From assembly GCF_964204865.1 (NCBI RefSeq), contig NC_135254.1, forward strand, positions 17,117,001 through 17,181,000: 64,000 nt of DNA, written 5' to 3'. The position numbers and the translations under genes were made by a program. Origin of the DNA: Styela clava (lineage: Eukaryota; Chordata; Ascidiacea; Stolidobranchia; Styelidae). Shown piece by piece: positions 34,190-47,107 of this stretch. The stretch's first letter is position 1. Each line of letters begins with the position of its first letter. Under the pieces are notes generated by a model. It worked only from the letters and a program-made list of their open reading frames with translations. It was not told the DNA's origin and searched no databases.

Positions 34190-35115
34190 TGGGGTGACAT
34201 CAATAAAATAACCCATATATTCTTAATTACTTTTATCAGAATGGAGTGATTTAAATTAGTTTACCCTTAAACTTCTGTTTGTGCATGATTGTACCCAAAG
34301 TAATCAATAATTTACACAAAAGTTATATTCTCTATATTGAATATGTTCCAAATGACCTTCTCAGCGTCGGAGACAGATTTTCATCTGTTTCCCAAAATTC
34401 TCAATCACTTACGCGAATTCCTCTACGGAGATTGTCGCAGCCATTAGTTCACCATGTGTTTGAGGATTTTCTGATACACATTGTCCTCAATTTCCCTCAC
34501 TGAGTCTCTTTGACGTGACGTCACTGTTGATTAGCCTTTCCCGAAATCGCTCTCGCAGCAAACCAATAGTGTGATTTGATGTGTGAGAGTCGCCTCGTAA
34601 TGCTGGAACCACTGGTCATCTATTTCAATCCTTCTATATCGTCCAATTGATGTCCAGAAGTTCTTCAGCGCCACCAACTTAAAGTTCCGTATTCACCGTT
34701 TGAGCTACTTCCATTCATTTTCAAATCGATACGAACTGATTATGCCATGCTTGGAAACAGTTACTCATGTCGTGTACTTTAATGAATTTGGACAGTTTCC
34801 GCGTGACTTCCTCCGGAGGTGCTGTTCCCCAACAAACATTAATTTGCCTATGTCCTGCAAAAAGTGCGATTCAGCAAATAACGAGTGATTGACATGTTTG
34901 CGCAACTGACGCATTTTTTTCTTCAACGCCAAGGAGGTCATTTGGAATATATTCTAGACTTGAGAATACATATCTTTCGCACAAAGCGTACTAGATTTCT
35001 GAAATGTTTGGGTATGATCATACACAAACAGAAGTTCAAGCGCAAACAAAATGAAATAAATGTTTTTCATTATCGTTAATTAAGAATTTTGTGGGTTCTG
35101 TTTTTTGTTACCCCC
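34190..35115. mobile_element. Mariner/Tc1-like element with about 110-bp inverted ends, decayed
   Basis: Left end TGGGGTGACA and right end GTTACCCCC lie directly inside TA dinucleotides (34188-34189, 35116-35117). The first and last roughly 110 bp are inverted copies (ACAAACAGAAGTT and following). The minus strand near 34545-34640 reads DQWFQHYEATLTHQI, like the WFQQDGAT..HT motif of DDE mariner transposases; the plus strand near 34925 reads RQGGHLEYI, like their C-terminus. Stops interrupt both. The two pieces point in opposite directions, so the interior is rearranged. Confidence 0.65.
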
Positions 35116-35530
35116 TATTGAACACTATATTGTCGCTATCTTTGCGGTGATTGTGACGTACATCAGATAAAATTTATCCAGAACAAATCAAACAAGAACA
35201 AACTTATAGAATACGTCAGTGTTTATTTAAATACCTTCGCAAACATTCGGTATGCGATCTATACAAATGAATTAACGCAACCTATCAATGGCAGCTATTT
35301 TAAATGGTTGCTGTAAAATTCAGTAGCATGGTTTCTGATACTGGTTGTAATGTTCATGGTTGGTTGTAATGTTACATAATCGCAGATCAGTAAAGTGACG
35401 TTAAAAGAATATATATACTAGTCTCTACTTCGTTTCATCAATCAGCTTTCTGCAAGAATCTAAAATTGGGAAATAAGAGTGGATTTTGATAAACATCGAT
35501 TTGATTTTTCAAAATTAGCTGGGGACCAGG

Positions 35531-38500
35531 ATGGCCGTGAATGAAGATTGTCAAGATGTCACAACGTGGGGAAAATACCAGCTTAGATTAAGCAGTATGC
35601 TAATTTTAAGTTCATTGTTTTGTGGTGTTCTGGTATTCCACATCGTCTTCACGTCATACGAACCCAAACACAGGTGCTACATACCAGAATTAGATGAAGA
35701 AAACAGTTTGTCGTATACGAAGTCAAACACAACAGTAAAAAATGAAAGTGCAGAAGAACTCAACACAATACCGTGAGTTGCACTATATAGTATTGTGTTA
35801 ATATATGTTCCTAGCAACTGACGCAAAATAAAATGTGCGGGAAGTACTTCCGCGCAATTTTCTCCAAACAGCATTTCGATTTTCATTGAAGTCTTGAAAA
35901 GCCATCACAATGGTAGTATCAGTATCAAACTAATCATATAGTCGCCTGGAATGAAGTCTCGATCACCAATTCCACAAATTATTGCTTCTAGCAAACTCAA
36001 AATCGTCATTACAACGCACTGGAATACACATTCACATCATAATAGGTCTTTAAATCGAATTAGATTCTTGCCAAGTAATATTATGTTAAACGCGTTGGGT
36101 AATTTTTAAGGTGTCCCGGTACAATAGCACTACTGAAACCCACAGAAAGTATCTAATAGTTTAACGACAAACCTATATTCAAGGCCTGAGTACTCAAGTG
36201 ACCAATACGAAATGTATATTCCAAGAGAGGACAATGAAACGTCATCTGAGTTCAGCAGCTGTGAGATGTACAATCAATCAACAAGTAGGCTAATGCTTAT
36301 ATACTAGATTAATCATCATATTGCTAGAACGAAAAAAAGAGAAATGAACATGAATTAGAATTAGATTATATGACCCCGAAACAATATGAACGCGCGAAAA
36401 TCCGTCCATTAAAATCTATTTTATCATACAGATTTTGATTCTGGGAAATTGATTCAGACAACAAATTGTAAATATGGATATTTTTACGAGGAAGGAAAAG
36501 GGTCTACAGTAACTGAGGTATGTCACATGGGATTGTTTAGAACTTTTGCCCAACTGCTTTTCCGTTTTAAGCTTGAATAAGACGAAATATTGTTCAATAT
36601 GCCAATCGATAGTTATGAAGACTTTTGATATATTGTGGTTGTTTTATCAATAATTATCACTCGTGTCAATAATATAAATAAGTATTTACCTAACTTTGAG
36701 AAAATAATGCCAAGTAAGATAATATATCTCCGTCTTTAGTGGGATCTGGTATGTGATAGAGCGTGGATAAAACCTTTAACAGCTTCAATAATGTTGTGCG
36801 GTTCAGCTCTTTCCTCTTTGACTGTTGGTTGGATAGCAGATAGGTCTGTTATATTGGAATTATTTATTCATTTCAGTTATACACAGGATTTATTGAAGTT
36901 TATTATATATGCCCTCTAATAAACATTTTTTGGGTACTCCCGAATATGTGAACCAAGATGGCGGACACCGGAATGTAGTATGTTTACCGGGTTAGGGTTA
37001 GGCCATAATTTTATTCCAATTTCCCTTATTTTAGTTTTATTATGAGTTCGTGGACTAGCCAAGTGACTTCCATAGTATTTATACTTGGAATTATGACCTG
37101 ACCTGGTACACATACGACGTTCTGGTGTCCATCATCTTGGTTCACATACTTCGGGAGTACCCATCTTGTCATTAAAATTCACATATCTAACGGTGCTTAC
37201 AAAAGATATAATTTTAGGTATTTAAAAAAACTACCATCTCATTAACCTAAACTACCTTCAGTTTACGGTCACAAAATAGTTGATAAAACGACAAAACACT
37301 CCTAAATGGTTGAAACTTTCTTTGTATCTCCCTGCATTTCAGTACTTTCTCCGCGAACATCTTGAATGAGTTCGTCAAGTAATGAGCGCTTGAAACTTTT
37401 TTTAAATAATCAATAATACTATATATATGCTAAATCGTTTTTGTTGTCTGGAAAAATAAAAAATAAATTTGCTAAAAGATATTTTTTATACAGTGACATG
37501 AAAACTACAAAATTTTCAGATATGGGCGACAGAAAATTTTTCTTATGACAATTCTTGGAAGATTTATCTGGCTATTCATCTGCGCGTTTTCGACGAATCC
37601 TTGGATGTTTGCTGCTACCATATTCTTTGTTAGTTATTGCAATATGGGCAGTTTTGTCGTGAAAGTAGTTTTAGGTATTTTTTAACTATTATGACTACAC
37701 ATCACTATGACTACACTCTAAAAATGACTTACTTAACACTCCACAGTCCTCAATAAAATGAATTTCTTGGGAATTACCTAAATATTTCTTGTTGAAACTC
37801 ATCAAATTTAAGCATGACACCCTACACCAGGAATAACGTAGATTTGTGGACAATCACCAATTTTTAATAAGTAACTCTCATGCATTATATTTCAGTATCT
37901 GAAATGCTGTCAGCCAGAAATAGAACAATAGTAGTGAATTTATTATATGTTGCTTTTGCTCTCGGATACATGATATTACCTGTTATGGCTTACATAACAC
38001 CTTCTTGGAGATGGTTACTTGGATCCATATCTGTGTTTGGCGTTATACAAATTCCTTGCATATGGTAAGTTTTAGAATTTTGCAATAAGGTCTTTAACCC
38101 AGACTATGTGTGGTGGTCTGCCTAATTCGTTAAACAGGAATATTCTTTGCGTTTTGGTCTTTATTCCTAGGTGGGTTCCTGAATCCTATCGGTGGCTTAT
38201 ACAACGTGGCCAGAGGGATCGTGCGAACAAATTGCGAAGAGAAATCGAACTATATAATGGATATACTAGACATGCTGCTGATCTCGGGAATCTTACGGAC
38301 TCAAAACTTAACGACTCGAAATCCGAGGTACTTCAAATTTAATTCCGATAAATTTTATTACTTAGTTTCTACGTTAATTGTATGACATAAAACGAGAAAA
38401 AATGGATTTTATAGGTTTCAACTTGTATGGGTTCTCTTTTGTATGGCACACACAAACAGTAGGTTCCGTCCTTGCCCGTGAAAATCATGCCGAATTTATA

Positions 38501-40257
38501 GCTCCAATAACAAGATAGAATTCACTGATTACCACGACAGCCCATGGAAGGGTTCGCAGTCGTTTAAATCCCACCACTGCGTTTAACCTACAAGGGAAAA
38601 TGTGAAGTTCGCATACGTTTTTTTTAAAATTTTTGTCAACTTTCAGGGGGAACTTTATTCTGATGACATTGATAAAACGAATGAAGAGCGATTTGTATCA
38701 AACGTGAATTGTCTTGACTTATTTCGGGCTTCGATAATGAGGAATCGTCTTTTTATCAATTTCTTCACCTGGTAAGAACAATTAAAGGAATGGATCTATG
38801 ATCTCCCTAAAACATTTAAGTGTCTCAATCCGAGGCAGCTTTAATCCGATGTTCACCACGACTTCACCACTACACGTTTACATTTTTTATTGGTTTAATT
38901 TAAATGCATGAAAAATAGTATTCAAACAAAAATAAGGGTGACATTTTAGGGGTCTATTCCATGTAGAACTACTGAAAATTTGAAAGCTATTGATTCAGTA
39001 TTTCATAGGGCGACCAGCAGTTTGTTGTTCCAACAAAAATAACAACAGCTTAGCAAAACGATCTATTGGTTCATTTTGCGTCTAAAAAAGGTCTGAATTT
39101 ATTTCTATCAATTTTATTCAGGTTGGTCCTGAACATTACATACTATTTCTTCAGTTTAAACACAAGTAATCTTGGAGGAAGCGCATATATAAACTGTTTT
39201 CTTGCTGGTGCTGTAGAAATCCCTGCAGCCATTGTAAGCTTTGTTTTCATGAGGTTGATCGGGCGTAAATATGCTTACGTTACTTTGGGAATGACATCAG
39301 CTTTAGCAATAATCTTAACTCCGTTTGCTATATCTTGTGAGTATTCTACTGAAAACACTAGTGACGGCCGATTATGTTGTCACATAAGTATACGTTTATT
39401 TTGACTAATAATCATCATATAAGACGTTTAAAAATGATAAAAACAAAATAAATAAAGCTGATTACAGAATCAGGAAAGCGAACCACATCTTGAGTAAGGT
39501 TTGAAACGTACAGATGTTAGATTGAAAGGTGTTGTTGAATGAAGTCGTACGTGTTCGCTCACCTATACATATTCATTTTCAGTTTTGTTCTGATTATCTA
39601 TCTATATATTTCAGATACAAATAGCATTTCCGATATATAAATGTGGTAAAGTAGCTTGTTAATTAGGAAAAAATTAAACGACTTAGTTGGATATAGGTAG
39701 ACGATTTTATGGCACTATGGCACTACATTATCTGAACTGATGCTATCGTTAGTCAGTCAATGAGACTGCTTTTTTTAGTTCAGACTATTTCTTTTTTGTG
39801 TTTTTTAACATGTCAGAATTCATTTGAAGGGAATACTGCATCTGGGGTAACAATTGCAATGATTGGAAAATTTTCCATTACTTCAGCATATGACGTCATG
39901 TACCTGTATACACCTGAAATGTTCCCAACTCTTCTGAGGTCTGTAGCATTGGGAACATGTACCTTTTCAGGCAACGTGGGGGCGATAATTTCTCCTTATA
40001 TCGTATATGCAAGTAAGCTATCAATATTGAATGTTTATATACATGTTTGAATATTTCTCTTGTCTGACTGAAAAATACATCATTTTACAGGTGAAAAATC
40101 TTCAAAATCACTTCCATATCTGGTTATGGCGGGGCTGACGTTTATTACAGTTTGCCTTGTGCTTCTTCTCCCTGAGACAAAAAATGTTAAAGTTCCCGAT
40201 ACCATTGAAGAAGCTAAACAAATGAAAATTGATAAACTTTTTTGCATCAATAAATAA
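35531..40257 (+). CDS. SLC22-like: SLC22-family organic ion transporter, 11 exons, 584 aa
   Basis: Plasma-membrane major-facilitator transporter for organic cations, anions or carnitine-like solutes; substrate not predictable. Exons: 35531-35772, 36184-36284, 36432-36517, 36740-36843, 37520-37674, 37896-38064, 38171-38327, 38647-38771, 39122-39336, 39779-40012, 40091-40257. All phases close and total 585 codons, the usual SLC22 size. Seen in order: first membrane helix, extracellular loop with PKHRC and cysteines, STVTEWDLVCDRAW, the MFS signature GWIADRYGR (about residue 175), PESYRWL (about 289), AVEIPA, MIGKFSITSAYDVMYLYTPE, and LLLPETKNV near the C-terminus. Intron 4 holds a 231-bp inverted-repeat element. 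The start is the first ATG; the acceptor chosen for exon 10 (ttttttag|TTCAG) is the least certain border. Confidence 0.93.
36932..37162. mobile_element. Inverted-repeat MITE (231 bp) in SLC22 intron 4
   Basis: The 13-bp ends GGGTACTCCCGAA and TTCGGGAGTACCC are perfect complements, and the similarity extends inward through ATGTGAACCAAGATGG. Target duplication not clear. Related sequence occurs inside two hAT elements in this window (about 52764-52860 and 63808-63900). Confidence 0.82.
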
Positions 40258-40362
40258 CAAATGTTTGTGTAAATAGCATTGCACATATGTTTCAGTTAAA
40301 AAATATGCTACTATTGATTGGTTATATCAGTGAATCCTATTCAAAATTCATCTCATTTAATT

Positions 40363-40368
40363 AATAAA
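40363..40368 (+). other. Polyadenylation signal AATAAA of the SLC22 gene
   Basis: AATAAA about 106 bp after the stop codon at 40257, on the gene strand. It is the first canonical hexamer downstream and a plausible 3' end signal. Confidence 0.5.
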
Positions 40369-41507
40369 ACTGAAGCTTTTTTGCTATATTCCTTTTATAT
40401 TGTACTCTCGAATTTTATATCATACGCTGTGAAAATATATACTGTATTATATTATTGGGTTCGTCATCCCAAAGGCATCATCAACTGCTGACAAAACCTA
40501 TCATAATTTAATTTGTGTTTAAATAGAATGTATTCGAATATTTCGAAAGAACAAGTAGATGTTGGGCGTATGATATGAATCGTTCAATGGCTTGGAAACT
40601 TTCAGACGCAATGCAGCGCAGTCTGAACTGATAAGAGAATTGAGAATATGATTGAAAAGTGAAACCTTGGATAAAGCACCAATAACATATTCAATATTTC
40701 ATCGAAGATTGTCGTGGTCATAGATCAGTCACATCTTGTAATCTCGTTGAAGGTGGTAATGTGTAGCTTGAATATTACAATTACGCACTTCATCACATGA
40801 TGCTTACGTACAACTGAACCTTCCCATCATGACTTGCATACACTTCGAGAAGGGCAATAACACCGTAATCCAAGTTCGTCTTTCCCTCTAACACTGTTTG
40901 AATTTTTTCCCGAAACGCCGGTGATAAAATCAAGCTATAAGGAATTAGTGTTTATCGAGGTCCATAAGTTTGCATAAAATGAAATTGAGATGAACTACTG
41001 CGAGATGGCAAGCAAATACCTTGCTCAGGCCGATGGCTCAAATATAAGCTTGGATAGAATGTGATTGGGATTTGAAAAGCGTGATAGTTGTGGCTCTGAG
41101 TGCCACACAGTTCCTCAATAATCGTTGTGTACTAAACTATTGCGTGTGGTTATGGCCATCCCAAATGGAACCAAGAGAACTGATTCAAAGTACTATTGTG
41201 ACTATTCGTCTCATGGCGCGAAATATGTTGACTTTGCTACCAATTCCAAACCCCAATCAAAATAATCCGTTTTAATTGTGTACAATACTTCTAGAAAGGT
41301 TCAATACAAGTTGAAATTGTTGTCGATTTTTGTATCGCTGTCTATTGTAACGCAATACGGACACAAGTCGGACACTAATAGTCGTTATTGTTTTTGAAGA
41401 AAAAATCTGCCAAGCGTGCAGAAAATGTGAACGCTTCAATGCGCTACTCAGATACCACCGTGTATATATCAAGGTATTTAGCGAATCCGTTGGTTACTAT
41501 ACAGACC
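40369..41507. other. Intergenic DNA between SLC22 and TPMT-like gene
   Basis: About 1.1 kb. I see no gene, no bounded repeat and no obvious promoter element. A small open frame at 41072-41275 has no recognisable similarity. The open frame of the methyltransferase extends upstream to 41388 without an ATG better placed than 41508. Confidence 0.4.
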
Positions 41508-42227
41508 ATGGGCGACACCGTTAAAGGCCGTGTGCTGTATAAGAAAGAATGGAAGGATTGGTGGGAAAGAAACTACGAAAGAAAAGCAAGGGGTGATAGA
41601 GGACCCGATACAGAAAGTAAACTTAACGAGAGTGATTTCAATGAACTAAGTCCGATGTTAGTGAAACATAGGGATTTTCTGTTTGCGGGTCGGGAAAAAT
41701 GTCGAATATTTGTGCCTCTCAGTGGAGCATCACCAAACGTGAAGTGGATAGCGGATCAAGGCCATGCGGTCGTAGGAGTAGAATGTGCACCATACGCGAT
41801 ATTAGATTTCTTCGAAACCAACTCAATTGAATATATAAAAACCGTCTCAAAAGTAGATCCGTCTTACAATGTCTACACAGCGAAGGGTATCGACATCGTA
41901 ATTTTCGAAGGCGACTACTTCAATTTCAATGCAGATATAGCCGGAGGCAAAATGGACGGCGTTTCTGATACTGCGAGTCTCAACACAATTCCATTCAATA
42001 AAAGAGAGGAATACGTGACCGTAATGCTATCTTTATTAAAATCAGACTCTCGGTATCTTCTCAGTGGTTGGGACTTTGGTGAATTCCGAACATGGCCTTA
42101 TAATCCGTGGAATATATCCAAGAAAGACGTCAAAAAGTTGTTTGGCGACAAATGTACCTCGACTTTATTAGATGAGAATGTCACACAGTGGGGAGTAGAT
42201 AGAACATTTCTCATACAACCTAAATAG
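41508..42227 (+). CDS. TPMT-like: Thiopurine S-methyltransferase-like protein, single exon, 239 aa
   Basis: Predicted cytosolic SAM-dependent methyltransferase of the TPMT family. The N-terminal WKDWWERNYERK segment is followed by FVPLSGASPNVKWIADQGH and HAVVGVE, the TPMT SAM-binding loop and acidic end of strand 2 (about residues 70-95). EGDYFNF, then SDTASLNTIPFNKREEYV, stand where the family has its DRGAL block. WGVDRTFLI matches the typical C-terminus. Length is close to vertebrate TPMT (about 245 aa). I chose ATG 41508 because ACCATGG is a strong Kozak context and the family homology starts just after; an upstream in-frame ATG at 41439 is possible. The whole protein is uninterrupted, unlike the multi-exon vertebrate gene. 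The family PLCGK motif reads PLSGA here, so the substrate may differ. Confidence 0.87.
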   Translation: MGDTVKGRVLYKKEWKDWWERNYERKARGDRGPDTESKLNESDFNELSPMLVKHRDFLFAGREKCRIFVPLSGASPNVKWIADQGHAVVGVECAPYAILDFFETNSIEYIKTVSKVDPSYNVYTAKGIDIVIFEGDYFNFNADIAGGKMDGVSDTASLNTIPFNKREEYVTVMLSLLKSDSRYLLSGWDFGEFRTWPYNPWNISKKDVKKLFGDKCTSTLLDENVTQWGVDRTFLIQPK

Positions 42228-42522
42228 TTATTTTATTCCATATTTTTGCTATTTAATACTTGCTTTGTTTTTACAACTAAATTCACTTACAGGGGATAGC
42301 TGAAGAATTGAAAACGCAAGGTTACATTAACAACGCTGTTCTATTTGAACAAAACTTTACTATTACTAAAACTAATGATCACTCAATAATTTGCTCAATT
42401 ATTTATGAATTATTTTTAGATAGAATGTTGCGAATTTCGTAAAAAATATTCAAAATACCTGTAATTTCAACCTATACTTTTATATAGAAATGATAGCAAT
42501 AACACAAGATACAAATTTGAGT

Positions 42523-42528
42523 TTTATT
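42523..42528 (-). other. Polyadenylation signal of intelectin copy 1
   Basis: AATAAA on the minus strand about 275 bp after the stop codon. The surrounding sequence (TTTGAGTTTTATTTT on plus) is also found downstream of copy 2, so the 3' end was duplicated with the gene. Confidence 0.5.
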
Positions 42529-42801
42529 TTCACATGTGTTACTGAAACACGGCACCAGCATATGATTAATTCGTATCAAAAACTGAAATATTTACATTGG
42601 AATCTCAGGATAAGTCGGGTCACACTGCAACTGAACGAACGTAAGATATGTTCATTTAGAGAAGAATAGTTAACATTTGGAAATATACAAAAATACTTCC
42701 CATGATTCGGTAAAACAGAAATATTGGTCTTCAAATTATTTTGGGGCGGTAGGATATAAAAATCCATGCTACAAATTTGATATTATGAGTGATATCAAAT
42801 T

Positions 42802-45599
42802 TTATCGATAAAAAATAAAAATTGCTGATCCGAGCATCTCTTTGCTCGTAGAAAATCCATATTTAGTCCCCTTTCCGTTCCAATCAAAGCCAGCGAAATC
42901 TCCACATTGAAGGTAAGATTCTCGCGTATATCCTACGCTACCGACACAGGCATGCTCAGCGTTCCCGCGGGATTTTTCGAGCTTAACTCCTGGACATAAC
43001 GCAAACGCGCTGCTTTCATGGTTCATTGCTCTAAACTGAAAAACATAACATGTGTGAAATTGAAGGTTTTGTAATAATAAAACTTTATTTTAATTCTTTA
43101 ACCATTCATTATCTTATTAACTGATCTAGAAAAGGGCGTTACAGAAGTCACATTATTTAATATCTTCGAACGTCAACAAACAAAGTTAATGGTTTGCCTT
43201 ATGTATGTGGTGTGGACACATCATTAAATACTATACAAAAAATTCTCATCTGTGTCATACTTGAATAAATCCTGGCACTGTTTCAAAAACCATCGATGGG
43301 GCCGTGTTTGCAACCATAGTTTCGTTGTCGCCTTTGTCCCACACTATCATTTCGGCAGGTCCACTTTCATCATCAGCTTGGCCTTGGCGCATTGGAAAAT
43401 AATATTTGAATAGGTGATAAAGATTCCAGCCATAACGTTCAAGAAATCCAGAATTAGTATGATACTTCAGAAATGCTCTAAAAGAAAGATTTATAAAAAA
43501 AAAAATTAACTGGTATATTATATATATCAAATGCAGATGAATAGGTAAAGCTTTGGAATCGAAATCGGCGACTAAGGTTATAAAATGAGATTACAAATGA
43601 ATTTGCAAGACTTGTTTCTGGATGCACAGTTTGTTTATTTGTATGTGTGTGTGTGTGGTATGAAACTATATGGCGCTTTGAAAAGATAGAGTCTTTTGCG
43701 CCTAACGAACAAAAAATCAAATTTTAATGTCCATAGTACTCTCTTGGGGGACTTGTGTATTTTTAGAATGGTTTATGTGATCAAAAGACCCAATATTCCG
43801 TTTGTTTTTATAAAAAATAGCAACTCGACTTAGGATACAGCAATAGCAACTGACATAAGGAAAAGGCAATCGACCCAGAGTCTAGCGGGCGAAAAAGAGA
43901 GCGAGAAATACTTTTTTGATCGCATGTGGTGTGTGATCTAAAATATATATTAGAATTCGGGTGCAAAATATTAGAAGGAAGCCTCCCACATCAATATTTC
44001 GAGCACATTGGGGTTCGTAACAAGGGTAATTTGCTAAAAGTTCGTTCAAAAATTTTCGAAGTTTTTTATTATCTTTTTGAATTACTCGACCGAATAGCAA
44101 TTATTATGGTATAAGAAATTGAGCCTACTTTTCGCTGTAGTCCTTCAACATAGTACCATCTGGTACGTGCCATATCATGACATCCCTCGCTGGAAGATTA
44201 AAGTATCCTTGACACTTGAAGTCATCACTAGTTGCCGATTCTGCCAATCCATAAGTGTCTAGATTTGACCAAAATTGTTCACCATCTTTAAATGCATAGG
44301 AGTTTCCTTGTTGGCTTGACCATCTGTCCCCAACCGAGCATTTGCCGCCAATATTGTTCTCGTGTACGGATGCCACAAGTGTCCAACCACCTCCGTCAAT
44401 TTCCATGTCGCAGTATGTGCGATAAACGGATCCCTGAGTAAAAGTTGAAAAATGTGAAGAAATTTAAAATTTAGCTTAGAGATTTAAATAAAACCTGTTC
44501 CTTGTCTGCAATATTGGCTAAAAAAGTTTCTGGACAGAACAAGAGCACAATTAATTGTATTGTATTTATAAAGTATATATATCAGCAATAGCGCATTTGC
44601 TGATGCGAAAGAATTATATAATCGCACGTATCTTGAATTTTGCGTCACATTCTCGTTCAGTGTCTCCGACCTATGAGTCACGAGGCACTCAGGCCGAAGA
44701 GTTTTTGCTTGATTGAGGAAAACATTGTCAAAAACCGCTAGAGGTATATTCATTTGCCAAAATATTTAAGTGACTTTGACGTACTTTTGTAATATCAGAA
44801 ACTCACTAGCACCAGAAATTTGTAGTCGATACAAGTTGGCTATATTTACTGTGACAGCTATATCTTGATGCTGGAAAAGTCAGCAAGTTATGTGACAAAA
44901 AGCGGGCATTGTGGAGTCGACACGAACATTGTTCTTTACGTAATATCAAATTAGGTATACAAAAACAACACTTACCACTTTATCCACAATAGTGTACAAT
45001 CCATTCTCTACTTTGCCAAATTTCTTCAAGATGGAGGTGCACCCAGCAAAATCATCTGTAAAATACATTGTAATTGTCATTTTCCATCAGCAAATCTTGA
45101 TTTATTGATTGGGTTTTGGCAAAAGTAAACGACAACATAGGGAAAAAATGCTTGTTTTAAGAGTATTGCAAAAGTGTATTAATTAATAATAATAAATTTT
45201 TAGCGCAATGCCGGATGAGCAATGGGTTTGAAGTGAATTTCTCGAACAAAAAACGCTTAAAGGTTACGCTTAGTCACTGTATGTAATAATGCGACAAATA
45301 ATTTTGTGCTCGTTCAGCTAATTTGAAACATGGTGTTTGTTATTGAATTTACTAATTTTTTCTGATTTAAGACAGGTATAAAACCTTGGGAAATTGGTTG
45401 GGGTAGGCTTTGAAAGTCCGTTTTGCGGAAAAATTAAGGTTTTGCCCAAAAGACACTAACTATTTATGAACATACCCAAAGTTGGAGGTGGTGTTGTCGT
45501 TTGTGCCTCTGTTGTTGTTTCAGTGGCAGCAGTTGCTTGCGAACGAACACACGAGACGGAAAGTATGCTCATCAATACACACAATGCAATTAAATTCAT
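42802..45599 (-). CDS. ITLN-like: Intelectin-like secreted lectin, copy 1, 5 exons, 319 aa
   Basis: Exons in order: 45476-45599, 44976-45055, 44129-44433, 43261-43477, 42802-43035 (sum 960 nt, all phases close). Signal peptide MNLIALCVLMSILSV, then a short Thr/Pro-rich linker (TTTEAQTTTPPPT), then a fibrinogen-like beginning (DDFAGC, NGLYTIVD, VYRTYCDMEIDGGGWTL). The intelectin signature GGGWTLVASVHENNIGGKCS plus VGDRWSSQQG is nearly identical to vertebrate intelectins. The C-terminal exon has NAEHACVGSVGYTRESY, CGDFAGFDWNG and ends in IFYR. By alignment to human ITLN1 from memory, the calcium-coordinating Glu-His pair and the downstream Glu are present, and the Trp of the glycan pocket is kept. 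Predicted soluble calcium-dependent lectin, possibly antimicrobial. It is in tandem with copy 2 on the same strand. Confidence 0.94.
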
Positions 45600-46470
45600 G
45601 ATGTCGTTGGTCTTTTCAACTGTAAATATGCCAAGTATAAAAATAGGCATGTTATCACTTATCACATAAAAATGACTACAGTTTACACAAATTCAAGTCC
45701 CACATATTTACTAAAGATAGCCTAACAGGTACAAACAAAATATCACTCAACTTTCTAAATTGAAACTCCAACTTGTTTCCAGAAATATTCCCGTAAAACT
45801 CTACCCAGCTTTATATATAACATTTTTCGGTCAATGCTGGTTCAGTGAAAAAACAAATCGTTGTCCGAACCCTTTCAAATCTTACCTAATCACTCGTCCT
45901 CTTATTTGCATTATAAATTAGGTTGTTTACTTGCTCGCTATTGTAGAATTGGGTTTTCATGTCAATATTCGTTGCTGTTGTTGGAAGTGGGATTAATTTC
46001 CAGGTTGGCCAATTAAGATTAATCTGAAAACTTTGTTCTCGATTGGTTTAACACCATTATTTTAGACTAAAGCGATAAATATAATCAATGCAAAAAAATA
46101 AACTTGCAATCTGTGTTTTTGCTAAGTAAGTGGATATATAGATGGTTTATTTTTTGGGTATGGATTCATAATTTTTACTAATCGTAATAACATTTTCTAC
46201 ATAAAGAATAATAACTTTCCATACACAACGCAAGTCGTTGGTATATATGAATTGGGTATGTAATGCCGAACCTGGAACCAATGGTTCAAAAGTATAGATA
46301 CCGTACGTTCTAGTGACGGATTGTACAAACCCCTTATTCGGAATGAAGGCGTCAAACGCCTAGGGTGTTACTTCTACTGAGTCATTTTTTCTAATATTCA
46401 TAGCTATAAATGTGCTATCACTTTAAAATAAATACTATCAATTTAAAACATATAAACACGCCGGATTAGG

Positions 46471-47107
46471 TTACATACGCATTGAGGTAGGAAGGAAGAT
46501 GTTTTTGATACCCATTTCAAATGGGAATTCTGAATACCTGTATGTTAATTCGGCCAAAACGTTAAATCCACCGACAACTTTGTTGATATCAAGTGACGAT
46601 CTGACAAGCGAATACGAATGCATTTTTAGTGTAATTCGTTTTGGAAAAAGCTGCCAACAGCAATATGTGCTTCTAAACATGCACTTTACACGTTTTGCAT
46701 TGTCATACAGATTAGGATAGGTTGATTGCTGAACATATTCTTTATAAATGTTGGCAGTCAGAACTGAATCGTATTTGACCATCAACATATTGGATGACTA
46801 AAGTTCAATTATTTGCATTTAATGTGGTACCGTATTAACATCAACTGAAAATGGCATGGCAAATAAGCAGGGCCAAATTGCACAATGATTTGATAATAAT
46901 TACATCTAACGGTAGATTCGACAATTAAACGACTTACAACTGACATGTGCTTCGCTTCGCTTGCGCTGCTAACTACAAAACAAAGGCCGTTGAACAAGCC
47001 ACTGTTGCAACACAAATCAATAATAAATTTATGAGACAATTTTGTAACAGTGAGGTGGTTCGAGAGCCGAAAAAAATTTGTTTGTCGGCGCAGTTTGCCG
47101 ACCCTTG
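46471..47107 (-). pseudogene. Decayed hAT transposase C-terminus between the intelectins
   Basis: Minus-strand frame 46471-46788 includes YPNLYDNAKRVKCMFRSTYC and WQLFPKR, aligning with YPNLINHAKKF and the CEQLFSK block of the intact hAT transposase. About 300 bp further along, the plus strand carries a hAT-like end, TTTGCCGACCCTTG near 47107. No bounded element or target duplication found; the two parts may belong to one remnant. Confidence 0.6.

Larger units (their letters stand above)
26854..35530. other. Intergenic region between pappalysin and SLC22
   Basis: No convincing gene. It holds a hAT element (32425-32832), a mariner-like element with long inverted ends (34190-35115) and a dispersed repeat copy (about 33545-33860). 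Minus-strand open frames at 30646-30882, 31379-31624 and 32108-32320 are unsupported by motifs. The rest is AT-rich sequence in which I see nothing. Confidence 0.5.
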
